DNA of 64,000 nt from Cristatella mucedo (taxonomy: Eukaryota; Bryozoa; Phylactolaemata; Cristatellidae), in contig WPIO01000047.1 of the NCBI GenBank assembly GCA_009760855.2, positions 186,001-250,000 of the forward strand, read 5' to 3'. Below are positions 32,374-43,589 of the stretch, in pieces. The notes below the pieces were generated by a model. It was not told where the DNA came from and ran no database searches. It saw only the letters and a program-made list of their open reading frames with translations. The position numbers and the translations under genes were made by a program. Positions within the stretch are counted from its first letter, which is position 1; each line of letters opens with the position of its first letter.

Positions 32374-33959
32374 ACCTTGAGTATTACTTGCTGATTAAAA
32401 ATCTCGGGTGTATTTAATTTTGACGTTACAGGACGCATCTACAAGATCTTTCTTGCTAGTGATTTAGGTAAAAACACTTCTAAGGTAGCAAGAAACTAAA
32501 TAAATAATTATTAAATTGCTGACAAGAATAATACCTTGTGAGAGTTTAATTTGTCATTGGTCTGGGTGCATGATTCGACTAAAGTACTGGTCGGTTAGCA
32601 ATTTTTCGTACGACTCATTGTTCTATAGCACTGAAAAGATAAAGTACTCATACATGCAATACTGCAAACATCGAGTTGGAGGCTTATTTCGTTGTCTTAT
32701 ACCACAGACTTTTGAGAAATTGGGCAGCCTATATTTTCAATTTATGGTAGACATCATGGTGGACGATTTCCTATAACGTTACCATCACCAAACCCGCCTT
32801 GTGTATCACGTTTTCAAGCTCCAGAAAATGTTCTGACGCTAACTGACTTGATTTGGCTACAAAATAATAAGTTCACGGTACTGATACGAAAGTATGTAAT
32901 TGTCATCTTTCTGATTTTTTTCGTTTTAAAATCTTTGAAAATACTGTATGTTTTAAATTATTTACGTTCAAAGTATAACTGGCGTTTAATTTGCAATGGG
33001 CAAATCAGATAACTCAGGGAACTCCAATTTATCACTACCTAAGACTTGAGGAACGGTTTTTGAGGAAAAACCTCCGAAGCCTTTTCACTAGTATCAGATT
33101 AATTGAGCTTCTAAAGTTAGAGAATTAGAATGCTTTTCAATGTGTTCACATACATTTATGACCAATATTATCCTTCCAAAAGTCACCTTATGCTAGAAAG
33201 TTAAGAACTGCACAGCGAGCCCTTGGGTAACCTTTAAAAACCATAGCTCTATTCGACTCTGTAAGAAATACCACAGGAGATTTTTGAATCGACCCTTAGG
33301 AGACACCTTGAATTGCACCTCAGGAGACTCCTTGAATTGCACCAGCGGAGTCTCAGTTAAGGCACTCGATGACTTGCCTTGCATTCTAGGACTACATCTC
33401 TGAGACCCTCTCAAAGCATTGAGATACAATAATATGCGTTTTGAAATGATTGCTTTGTGATAGAATATTCTGACAACGAGAGGCAGCTTTCAGGCGAATC
33501 GTATCAGGTTAGTACTAACAAAGAGAAGCAGGTGAAAGAAAGAGATCGGTGGTGGCGATCGGCATCTAACGGCTAATAAGCCAAAACTCTATGTTTCGAC
33601 TCAGGATTGTTCTAAAGGCACACTAAGTGCTAGGCTTGACGTTTGGGCAGGGTAGGTTAGAGTTGAATTGAAAAGTCCTATGCTGCTACCACACGAGTGC
33701 AATATTTTTGAATGAGTATGTTTGTTATGCAATGAGAAACATTTCACTAAATATTTTCATTCTGTAGCAGTAAGCACGATTTACTTGCTAAAGAGAGACG
33801 TGTAAATATATTTCAGGCCGATGATGTGCCATATATTGAAGATTCGTGGCATTAGAATCATTAAGACGGCTTTAGTATGCTGGGATCGGTTTTAGCCTAC
33901 TATTGGCGTCCGCCTAATAACGTGTAAATAGTGACCTCGCCTAGACAAAAGTCGGATAT
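32374..33959. other. Gene-free stretch
   Basis: No frame above 86 codons and none with motifs. A local run at about 33,283-33,360 repeats the unit AGGAGACTCCTTGAATTGCACC three times imperfectly. No transposon was recognised. Confidence 0.45.
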
Positions 33960-35280
33960 CCAACAAGCTGAGACCTAGGGTGAACTGGCAATAGTCGGCG
34001 AAAGTCATCGCCACGCTGGTTAGATCGACCCGGCTACTTGGCTCCCGGCTGTACACATGGCAACAACAAGAATGCCAAACAAAACGATTGAGCCATTTTT
34101 ATTTGCTCAAAATATCAGGCGCCTATTAAGGTCTAGCCCTTTTACTCTATACTGTTCCCAACCAGCACAAAAGATATTCCATGTGCCCATTGCTTCAAAC
34201 GGTATAGACATTATTTGTTTAAAAACTGCCCAATAGCTAGAGGCTGTTTTTTTCTGGACAGATGTCTTTACATATGCAGCCGATGCATGGTTTCTTACCG
34301 GACTGCTTAGTCAACAGCCAAATGCAATTGCCTGCCTTTTGACCACTTCAGAGCCTTCGGTCGATTAGGAAGTCCGATCTCCTGTATGCCTTTCTAGCAA
34401 TGCTCACGTCCCTGAGTCACACTTCTTCTTGGATGATCCGACAAGTCATCATTCCTTCTCCATGCACAAAACGTAAGACAACCAGTAGCTGTTAGATTGC
34501 TAATGATTCCTGCTCAGATATTTCAGAATGAAACTGAATCTGGATGACACTAATTTCAGTACTGACAGTTACAAGCTGCACTTAACGTCGCTTTTGTAGC
34601 TCGTCGCCACGATATGACGGTATTAGTTTTTTTGCAGAATTATTTAGGTATCAATTTCAAGCAGTGCAAGCCGCCACAGCAGCTCTCACACTGGAAATAC
34701 CTGACTCAGTGTGTGCATTTATGGAAACGTTATATAAACCTGCATTTCACCTATTATGGCAACCGACATACAAGAGACTAATGGGTCGACACTAAAGATA
34801 TCGACAAAGCACCTAGAAAATAATCCTGCAATTGTGTTGCTGAATGTTGGTCAAGGAGTTTAGCATTCGTCCAAACGCTAAGGAATTATTTCTGGAGTCA
34901 CTAATTCATGACTTTAATGAATACATGCATTTTAGTAGAACGACAGCCGGAATAGGGTTTAGATGACTAACAGACGTCTTTGACTGGGAGACGAGTTTCA
35001 AGATGAGGTCAACGGTAACTTTCTTGAATTGAGAAGTCGAGGTAGTGAGTGGAATTCAGCAGCAGGTGTCCTGTATTGAAAAAATAAAGGGACAAGAGTG
35101 ACGAGAGAAAGCTGCAATCATAGGTGCGGACTCTATCATTTGTTTATCTTGCTGACGAAGAAGAAATAATCCGCAATCAGCTAATTCACCGCAATGATTG
35201 CTGGGTGTGTGGCTAACCTGAGAGCTGTTATGGAGATAAGTGATCTAATGTATCTGCATCTGTAACTCTACTGATTGTGT
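33960..35280. repeat. 2.27-kb tandem segmental unit, copy 1
   Basis: 34,190-35,250 aligns in the same orientation with 36,460-37,546 at an offset of about 2,270 bases. Matches include CCGGACTGC..AGTCA, GCTCACGTC, AGCAGTGCAAGCCGCCACAGCAGCT / AGCAATGCAAGCCACAGCAGCT and a leftward LINE A remnant at the end of each. The part up to 34,460 is also repeat C of 14.25-14.80 kb. Confidence 0.65.
34940..35250 (-). mobile_element. LINE family A, ancient ORF2 linker fragment
   Basis: The leftward frame is closed, but the DNA retains GCTAACCTGAGAGCTG (cf. GCTAACCTGGGAACGG in the 40-kb copy) and the TTGACTGGGAGACGAGTTTCA stretch. It is part of the 2.27-kb tandem unit, so it was inserted before that duplication. 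Confidence 0.5.
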
Positions 35281-36429
35281 AAGTATGTATTTCAGAGCTG
35301 TGTATTGGTGATTTGACAATATCGTTTCCGATCCTAGCCCTAGCGAGGATTGAATTGTATGACCTGCAGTAGTCTCACTATGCCTACCAAAATGCTATGA
35401 AATCTACTTTCTAGGTTTTGCAAAGCTGGTGCTTTTTAGGCCTGAATAAATAGTTCCACATCCTACGGGTAAACCCTGTTATTTCTGGGCTACAGCACTT
35501 ACTGCTACTAGCTGGAGGATTTCGTATCTTTAATCATGTCAGCAAGTGCCGTTCTATAGCATTCTATCTATCCTTACAGGTCAGAAGGGGATTGAGCAGC
35601 TAGAGAGAAGAAAATATTAAAGCCACGCCAGCATCTATTTTAAAGTGACAGAGCTTTGGCGATTCACTTATGATCGTGTAAGCTTTTTTAGTTGCCTTAG
35701 TCCAGTAAATGTTGATGAGTCAACTGTGATTTCCAGACTACAACGGCATTTAAAGTAGAGCCATAGTCTCCATGCGTACTTAACTCTCAGCCGAATCACA
35801 TAGTTATTAGCAGCCACTTTTCCCAAATCAGTTACTCAAGAGACTATTTTTCTTCAAGACGTCCTTTCAGGACAGATCTATCTAAAAACGTCCTCAAAGT
35901 TAGTGACAATATGCATTCGGTATACCATTCTGGTTTATACATAAGCCAAATTGACATAATAATGACGGGTACGGGTCAACACTTCAGGTATTGATTAGAA
36001 CCGAAATCAAAATCTTAAAAAAGGTAGCAAGTTGACCATTATCAGGTATAAACTAAAAGCTTTAAAGGCTATTGCACACTGAAATGCATCGGCATTACAT
36101 ACTTTCCCTCTGAAATAATAGTGCTGGAAAATGTCCTCAGCAAAGCTGACTAGTTTTAGCTTACCCTAAGTCTCCCAGCCGTTGCGGCACAAACTGAAAC
36201 ATAATTTGCCATATCGCCGCTTGAGGTTCGGATCCACCTTTCGAACGGTGGTAATAAAAAATAGCAGAAAGCCAAACGTAAAAAAATAGTCACTCACTTA
36301 AATACTTTTGCATACCAATAGAAAATAACAGCCTATTCAGGATGTAGAGAGTATGAGTCTATATAAGGCTAATGAGAACGCCTAGAACTGGCGAATCTGA
36401 ACGAAGGCCTCAAGCCCTTTAACTCTCTG
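35281..36429. other. Gene-free stretch
   Basis: Unique sequence of ordinary composition with no open frame above 60 codons and no recognised repeat. Confidence 0.45.
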
Positions 36430-37546
36430 CTCTTCGCTTGAGTAACTTTTCCGCCACGTATATTTCTAGTGTGCCTTGCTTTGGGACTTTCGGCTCATCG
36501 TTCGCTTACACATCTCCCGACCGCTAGTAGTGGTTTGTAGTTGATAACTGTGTCCGCAGATGCTGCAAATGCATGGGTTTGTGCCGGACTGCACAGTCAT
36601 CCACCGAGTGCAATTGTTTGCCTCTCAACCATTCGAGAGCATTAGTTTTCTTAAGCATTCCGATCGCTCGTAGTCCCCTCTGCAAATGCTCACGTCAACT
36701 TGAATTACACTTCCTCTGAGGATACCTGAATAATGCTCAGTCTTTTTGATGCTCACATCTCAGGACTAGTAGTAACCGATCTGTTTTAGTAATGCAGTTA
36801 AACTATTTGTTATAGCCACTTAATCTGAATTTGAATATTATTAGGACAACCCAGTTCCAGGCTTTACTTAACTTTGCCTTTGTACCTCTGCCACACGATA
36901 AATGTACTCTAATTGCAAGCGAACCTGATTTAAAAATCGAAATCAAGCAATGCAAGCCACAGCAGCTGCTCCAGCACTGTCAATATCGGAGTCACCTCAT
37001 GTCTTTTCAAGCCGATATGTAAAGCACAGTAAGAGGTACGACACCAAAAATGCGACAGAAATTGCTGAGTGTAAAATAATGTGATCAAAAAGGCACTTTT
37101 AAAATTATGTTGCAATACCATAGCTGAAATTTAATCGTGCAGTTAAGCTATCGATCGAATGTGACTGAATTATTTATGGCGTCAATAATGAATTGCCTCG
37201 ACAGATATAAGCACTGTGGTAGTAAGACAGTAAGAATATAATCTAGAGGTCTTGCGGCCTTCCTTGACTGGAAGAAGAATTTCAGGAACAGGTCGAGCAT
37301 TGTCTTCTTAAATTTAGAAGTTAAGGTAATGAATATTGCATGTAATTCAGTGACAGGTTCCCGTGTTGAAATAATGAAGGACAGGGAGTCCAAAGAGGAG
37401 GCTGCAATCATAAGTATAGCCTCTGATTTTCTATCAAGATGACAAAGAATACAAAAGTCACCAATCTTATGAGTTAATGAGTCACAATAAGGATCGCTAG
37501 ATGTGCCGTATACCTTGGAGTTATTGTGAACGTAACTTACAACCAT
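36430..37546. repeat. 2.27-kb tandem segmental unit, copy 2
   Basis: Second copy of the unit at 33.96-35.28 kb, with the repeat C part at 36,460-36,760 and the LINE A remnant at 37,148-37,546. Divergence between copies is high, so the duplication is old. Confidence 0.65.
37148..37546 (-). mobile_element. LINE family A, old ORF2 linker fragment, frame still open
   Basis: The leftward frame is open for 132 codons and includes LDLFLKFFFQSRKAARPLD, which aligns with SDLFLKFVSQSKKTTSPLD of the 39.6-kb copy, followed by LTVLL. This is a relic of the segment between endonuclease and reverse transcriptase, not a host gene. Confidence 0.7.
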
Positions 37547-37555
37547 GACAATAGC

Positions 37556-37856
37556 AATTACACACTTGATAAAGCGCCTTCAGAGAATTCAATCTCTTAT
37601 TAGGGGATTTCCATTTGCTTCAAATTAGGCACAATCGAATGGCTTGAGGTATGCTGCTCAATATACAACAAGTATAACAAGCTTATAGGTGAAGGCAGAA
37701 GGTCAGTAAACACGTGTTGTTAGTGGCAGCACACTATGAGTCAGCACACATAAGCTCACAAAGGCCAGATTACAAGGAAACACTAAATGCTGTAATATAT
37801 ACGTGAGTTTCTAGTTTGTTTAATTGCGGTTTATTCAGGAGACGACTAGATTAAGT
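37556..37856 (-). mobile_element. LINE family A, old 3' UTR interrupted by a younger LINE A
   Basis: The diverged hairpin at 37,566-37,620 (TTGATAAAGCGCCTTCAGAG...TAGGGGATTTCC) and 3' UTR run up to about 37,856, where the (ATT)n tail of the younger full copy begins. One family A element therefore landed in another. Confidence 0.7.
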
Positions 37857-40800
37857 AATAATAATAATAATAATATTGCACTTCATAAAGCGCCCTCAGA
37901 GAACTTAATCTCTTTCTAGGCACTTTACATTTGCTGCAAAGTGATATGCAATTGAATAGTAAGTAAAATCATGCTTGAAAAACAAACAAAATGAATAACA
38001 TGGTTAGGGGTGACATGCACAGGGTCAGCATGCAAATGTGGTTAGTGGCAGCATGCACAGTGTCAGCACTCATAAGCACATCAAGGACGAATCACAGGGA
38101 CCCACTAAATGCTGCCCTAAATAGGTGTGTTTTTAAGTTTCTTTTAAATTTGGTCAGGTCATGGGATGTTCTGACGCAGGTCGGGAGGGAGTTCCAGGCA
38201 TTGGGAGCATACGAGCTGAATGCACGGTCTCCAAAAGATTTTACGGTTTGTATGAGGTATTTCTAGACTGTTGGATTCCAAAAAGCGGGTGGTAAGATGC
38301 TTGGCCTGATGGGGGAGTATGTCGGAGAGATAGGCTGGAGCCATAGAATGAAGGCACCTAAAAGTGAGCGACAAAACCTTGAAGTCAATCCGTTGCCTCA
38401 CTGGTAGCCAGTGCAGGTCGGCGAGAAGTGGAGTAATGTGGCAACTGTGACGCTCACGACAGACAAGCCTGGCTGCAGAGTTTTGCACCAGCTGCAATCG
38501 CCTGATCGCACATGCTGGTAGGTCAGTAAGCAGTGAGTTGCAGAAGTCGAGACGGGATGTCACGAATGCATGGACCAACTTAGACGTTGCGTCCTTATCT
38601 AAACAAGCGCTAATTTTACCAACGTTATGAAGCTGAAAATAGGCAGATTTGATTGTGGAGCTGATGTGGCCGTTTAACGAGAGGTCGCTTTGGAATATGA
38701 CACCTAGATTTAGAGCTGATTCAGCTGGAGATATGCTGGCAGAGCCAATTTTGAAAGTCAGCCTTTCCAATCTCTGAATCACACTGGGTTTGCCCATAGC
38801 TAGTAAGTTAGTTTTATCATCGTTAAATTTTAGAAAATTTACTGCCATCCATGTGCGGATGTCATCAATGCATGCAGCAAGTGAGTTGAGAGAATTTGAG
38901 GTGCTCGAAGGCTGGGAGGGATCAAAGCAAAGGTACAACTGAGTGTCGTCCGCATAGAAGTGAAAGCCTAGATTCTGCTTGGCAATCACATCAGCAAGAG
39001 GGAGAGTATAAACCGTGAAAAGAACCGGACCTAGCACGGAGCCCTGAGGTACTCCATATTTCAGAGGTACTTCAGATGATCTTTGTCCATTCACGTCAAT
39101 ACTCTGGAGTCTCCCACTGAGATAGGACCTGAACCACTGCAGAGCAGTGCCAGTGATGCCCAGGCGAGATGAGAGGTGCTCTAGAAGTACTTTAGGATCG
39201 AAGGTATCAAAAGCTGCCGAAAGATCGAGCAAATCAAGAAGAGACGCTCTACCCATGTCTGCATTCCTAAGTAGGTCGTTGTATACCCTAAGCAATGCTG
39301 ACTCTGTGGAGTGATTAGCTCTAAAGCCAGACTGGAACTTACTAGCAAGGTGTGAGGTTTCGATATAAGAGTTCAGCTATTCTGCCACGACCCGTTCCAG
39401 TGTCTTTGATAGGAATGGTAGAAGGGAGACTGGGCGGTAGTTGCTTTAGTTCTCTTGGTCTAGTGTAGCTTTCTTGAGAAGTGGCCTGACTACAGCTTTT
39501 TTGAAAGGTGCTGGGACCTGACCTGAGGCTAATGACATATTTGTAATGTTGGTTATGCATGGCAGCAGCAGATCAATGCAACGTAGGAGCAGGACAGTGG
39601 GAATAGGGTCCAGTGGACTTGTTGTCTTCTTTGATTGAGATACGAACTTTAGGAATAGATCACTAGTGACCTGCTTAAATGCAGACATTGAGGCACAGTC
39701 AGGAACCGAGGAACAGCATTCTAGTGGGAAGGTTGTCATCGCAGGGATGGATTCCCTGATCTTGTCTATCTTCTGCACAAAGGATCGAGAGAAGCGATCG
39801 GCTAGCTCATCACAAGGATCATCAGGTAAGGAGCTAACCTGGGAACGGTTGAGGAGATGGTTTATTGTCGACATCAGCATTTTTTGATTGTTCATCTGTG
39901 ATTCATCAATGTTTCTATAGAAGCTAGACTTGGCCTTTGCTAGGATCGATTGGTACGACCTACAGTAGTCTTCATATGCCTGTCGATGGACAGCTAGTCC
40001 GGATCTTTTGTATGCTTTTTCAAGCTTTCGCTTAGTAGACTTGGCTAGTTTAATGTCTGTGGTAAACCATAGGCCGTCTGGGCGGGGGCGCACAGTGCGC
40101 TTTGTCAGAGGTGCAAACTCGTCGAGCGTGTCAGCTAGTGTCGTATTGTAGCAATCTACCAGTGATGACAGATCGGAGGAAGGACTGAGCAGCAAAGGTG
40201 AAGCAGATATTCTCGCACGGACAGCATCGATGTCAAGGGTCTTGAGGTTTCGCGATTCACAGGTTATTTTAGAGGAGGATGTGAACACACACTGTAGATT
40301 GAATGAGATCTGCATGTGGTCAGATAAGCAGGATTTCGTGATGATTGGTGATGACAAAGTGCAGTTATGTGAGAAAATTTGGTCAAGTGTGTGACCCTTG
40401 ATATGGGTAGGGCCATGCACATGAGCCACAAGAGATAATGAGTCAGTCAATGCACGAAATTCGGTGCTGAAAGCATCAGATAAGTTATCAAAGTGAACGT
40501 TGAAATCACCCATAACGAGGAAGGATCGATTTCTTGCACAAAGAATCGAAATGAGATCGGAGAAATCTGAGATAAAGGAGAATTTGGTACCTGGTGGTCG
40601 ATAGACTGCTGCCACTATCGGTAGCTTGTTTTCGGGTGAGACCAAGACAATTGATTCAAAAGACTGCTTCGAGGGTACCGCAAATGGCTTGAAGTTGAAT
40701 TTCGAGCGCACGATAATAGCAACTCCACCTCAAGTTTTGATTGATCTAGGGGTGTGAAAGAACGAGAAACCAGATGGAGTAGCGTCTTTAATTGTCGGGC

Positions 40801-41320
40801 AGTTTATCGATTTCAGCCAAGTTTCAGTTAGGGCGAGCAGGTCGATACCATTTTCAGAAAGAAGGTCATTTATTACTAGAAGTTTATTGCACATTGAGCG
40901 AGGATTCCAAAGGCAAGCGTTAAGTCTGGCCGATTGGGTTACAACAGGCCTGATGACCACTGAGTTAGAGAGATTTACAGTGACGCATGTGGGGGAGCGT
41001 GCTGAGCGGTTTGAGACAATGCTAGGAATACCAAACGAGAGGTGTCTGAGCTGGCGGTTCCGGCCACCGCGGCGGCTACGGGGTGCTTTCCTTTTGTTAA
41101 TGCATAGTTCATGAATCTTAGCAACAACATTAATATCTAGGAATGCATTTAACATACGATGACGAAGCGATAGCAGCTGCTGATGATCATAACTAACAAG
41201 TAGGTTACTAGCAGCCGGCGTAGCTAAGGCAGCCGCCGGCGTGGGAGACCCAGCAGCCCGAAGCGATAAGCGTTTATATGTCCATAGGCACGTAATTTCT
41301 TACGAGCTACGGTCAAATAA
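37857..41320 (-). mobile_element. LINE family A, most complete copy (3.4 kb)
   Basis: Leftward element with an (ATT)n tail at 37,857-37,877, the 3' hairpin at 37,886-37,928, a full 3' UTR and nearly all of ORF2. The best conserved copies of this family resemble CR1/L2-group elements (Jockey superfamily): an apurinic-type endonuclease, a reverse transcriptase, a short microsatellite tail and 5' truncation. A frame at 41,543-41,860 upstream may be its ORF1. Confidence 0.93.
38159..41306 (-). pseudogene. LINE A ORF2: endonuclease plus reverse transcriptase, few lesions
   Basis: The multidomain replication enzyme of the element. The N-terminus is basic (KAPRSRRGGRNRQ). The endonuclease begins at RLNACLWNPRSM and keeps ETWL, YRPP, GDFNVHFD and SDH. 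The reverse transcriptase, in the 378-codon block from 39,295, has LSAAFD (residues 25-30), [10 protein letters not shown] (81-90) and YADD (114-117). Three nonsense changes are visible: TGA at 40,728-40,730 (probably CGA to TGA), TAA ending the block at 39,446, and a TAG in VVAE.LNS near 39,373. One frameshift lies near 38,270, after which the DLRQNIP end is read out of place. With about 1,000 codons otherwise open, this is a recently active copy. Upstream the frame is open, without ATG, back to about 41,306. Confidence 0.92.
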
Positions 41321-41542
41321 CAATACACATATGAGTCCAACTGGAGTAACCCGGGTTACCACGGTAAGCCGAATGGGCTCGGACTACGATGAATATATTA
41401 ATAGTGTTCCAAATTAAATGCAAATAGGCTAAAATGTTGGGCTCGTCGAGCTATATTATTCAGCAGAAAGTTAGTGATTTCCAAGTCGACGACTTTTCTT
41501 GTGCAAGTGGGGAGTGAATGTCCATATCCAGGTCATTGATCC

Positions 41543-41860
41543 TTAGAACCATCGGGAAAATATAGTTAACTTTTTCGAGACATATCTGCAATTGATGTCT
41601 GATTTGAGATCATCGCTGGTGCCTTCTTCGGACGCTCGACAGATTGAACCTGCACGCACAGCGAAGCCGGGAATGATTTCCATGAACTTGCCAGCAAATT
41701 CCATCACGTTGTAAGGAAAATCATTGCTAACATCGTATATATCATCATTATAGCCAAACATTGAGGTAATCTTTTCATTAATCTCTAGCACACGTAGTTC
41801 TTCGAATTTTACACATAAAGCTGAAATATTACCATGTTTTTTACTTTTAAATGCATTTAG
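41543..41860 (-). pseudogene. ORF1-like RNA-binding fragment upstream of LINE A ORF2
   Basis: Open for 105 codons plus TAA, on the same strand and about 230 bases upstream of ORF2. The pattern ELRVLEINEKITSMFGYND (short helix, then a strand), NVMEFAGKFMEI, GSICRASEEG and INCRYVSKKLTIF follows the layout of the RRM-like domain of LINE ORF1 proteins (..IFG...D...V..F....I......I.RAHR.G....I.V.F.S.K). This is a pattern judgement only; I cannot run a profile search. If correct, it is the nucleic-acid chaperone part of the element, 5'-truncated. It could instead be an exon of an unrelated gene. Confidence 0.35.
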
Positions 41861-42044
41861 TCACTGTACTTGTCAAAAGGCCAAAGAATTATAGGAACAG
41901 CTCGATACGTTAAATGTCATGTGGCTTTCACCTTGGAAATATTCCAAAGGTAGGATAATTATTGCAGGTAAATAAAAAAATGCTATCCATTTCAAAACGG
42001 TGGTTTGCATTGCAACGGAAGAGCCTTAATATATATATTTCACT

Positions 42045-42150
42045 ACTGATTGCACTACTAATAAAGGAGAGCCCTCTTCAGGATTTCAACTCACGACCTC
42101 TGGACCTAGGTGGTGTTAAGCAACCGCCTTACCTAGTGTGATAGCCCATA
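42045..42150 (-). mobile_element. SINE-1, degenerate fragment
   Basis: Read leftward: ACACTAGGTAAGGCGGTTGC, CACCTAGGTCCAGAGGTCGTG, GAGTTGAAATCC (decayed B box), then GAGGGCTCTCC. Old and lacking the 3' end. Confidence 0.6.
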
Positions 42151-42329
42151 AAGCCTTAAGAAATGTCCAGCTTATAATGAGATATAGCTGCGACTGTATG
42201 TGTAGTTGCCGGTTTAAAAATCCTGATATGTGATAGTTTTTGATCGGAGGTTATCAAAACAACTGTATGCTGATCACGCGCCACCTGAGTGATCCTTTGT
42301 GTATACACAGGAGCTGCTTTTCCCTGCAT

Positions 42330-43460
42330 CTATCCTTCCAGGTATAAGTAATCATCAGTAGCATACCTGTGAGGGTACGTTTTAGGAGAACTGAGAAGTA
42401 TCTCATTGTGCTTAAACCCGATAGCATTGTGAAGGGTCAGGCCTAATTCTACCCGGGAATCGCTACCTTTCAATGCTTTAATTAAAGCCTCCTTAACACG
42501 AACCCTGCGTCAAGTATACTAGTCTTCGGCTGACCAGGCGATATTTTACTTCTGTATTCAAATTCAATCCCCTAAAAACGACGATTTGTTATTCAAAAGC
42601 TTTCGTTTATTTCAGTTACGTTTATTAAACTTCGACTTATGGGATTCATGCAGAAGCCTCAGTGGAGCTTACGACGTTGTCAAAGCCCGTTTTTCAGCAT
42701 TTTTCGCAATTATCTGTCATTTCAGTCTAAGTAATTCAGTGTTTCTGGTGCTGTGAACCCATCAATCGAACTACTAAACCACACCATTTATTGACCGTTG
42801 ACATAGTTGCTGCAAATGTCATCCAATTTCTGATGACAATCTTTTCTCAAGATACGTACACAGTACGCGGTGAATTTCTGCTCCTTCCGTTAATTTTTGC
42901 ATTTAAATAAAATATACACATACGCCAGATGTTTCGAAATCCACGATTAAATGTGCCATGAAATCATCCTGTCAGGAGGTTTATTTTAGAATAACAATGA
43001 TATTGTGCTTGGCTCATTAGAACTAGTGATAAGTGAATAGCTGTTCGTCGGCCCTTATGGATAGTCCTGGATAGTCAATTGAAAATCTCACTAGAATGGG
43101 CAGTACGGCACTTAGTGTAACAAGCTAAACCAGACTGAATTTGTTGAAGCTGCAATCGTACGAAAGTGGAACAAGATACTTGCATGACGTGATTAGATGC
43201 ATTTTCTTCGTACAGGCCAGGTATCGCTAGTAGCTCCACATGAAAAGCAATCATGAACTGAAAGAGGTAATTGTAATATTAATATTTTTTGCCCTACCAC
43301 ATCACCATGTTGGAAAATCGTTTTCTATGACCTGTAGCAGTGAGGACAGCAGAATGAAAACTATTCGGTAACATAACGATTGCTGACAAGCCTATAGTAA
43401 TAAACTGACACTAAAGGCATGGATATATAAATGCGGCTATTAGTAGCATGCAAATTGTTA
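42330..43460. repeat. Segmental duplication block V, copy 2
   Basis: Aligned with 50,300-51,640: TCTATCCTTCCAGGTAT/TCTATTCTTTCAGGTAT, AGCATACCTGTGAG in both, GAGAAGTATCTCA/GAGAAATATCTCA, TGGGATTCAT, and GTAGCATGCAAATTG at the end. More weakly with 30.25 kb: GGTGCTGTGAACCC against GGTGCTGCGAACTC at matching distance. No coding frame is conserved. Confidence 0.6.
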
Positions 43461-43589
43461 AAGGCAAAAATCATTTAAACAAAAAAGTTGAACGACTCCA
43501 CAAGTTTTAGATCGAACATGCGCGTTCGGTGCTTCATTTTAAATTTCACTAGGTAAGAGTAATTCAAGGCCCGTTTAGGGTGCACAATA

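Noticed and set aside
37148-37546. 132-codon leftward frame as a possible host gene
   Set aside because: The LDLFLKFFFQSRKA stretch aligns with LINE A ORF2.
37991-38266. Recurring small protein starting MNNMVRGDMHRVSMQ (also near 3.5, 5.1, 7.9 and 47.4 kb)
   Set aside because: It is the antisense reading of the conserved LINE A 3' UTR, so its conservation reflects the transposon, not a gene.
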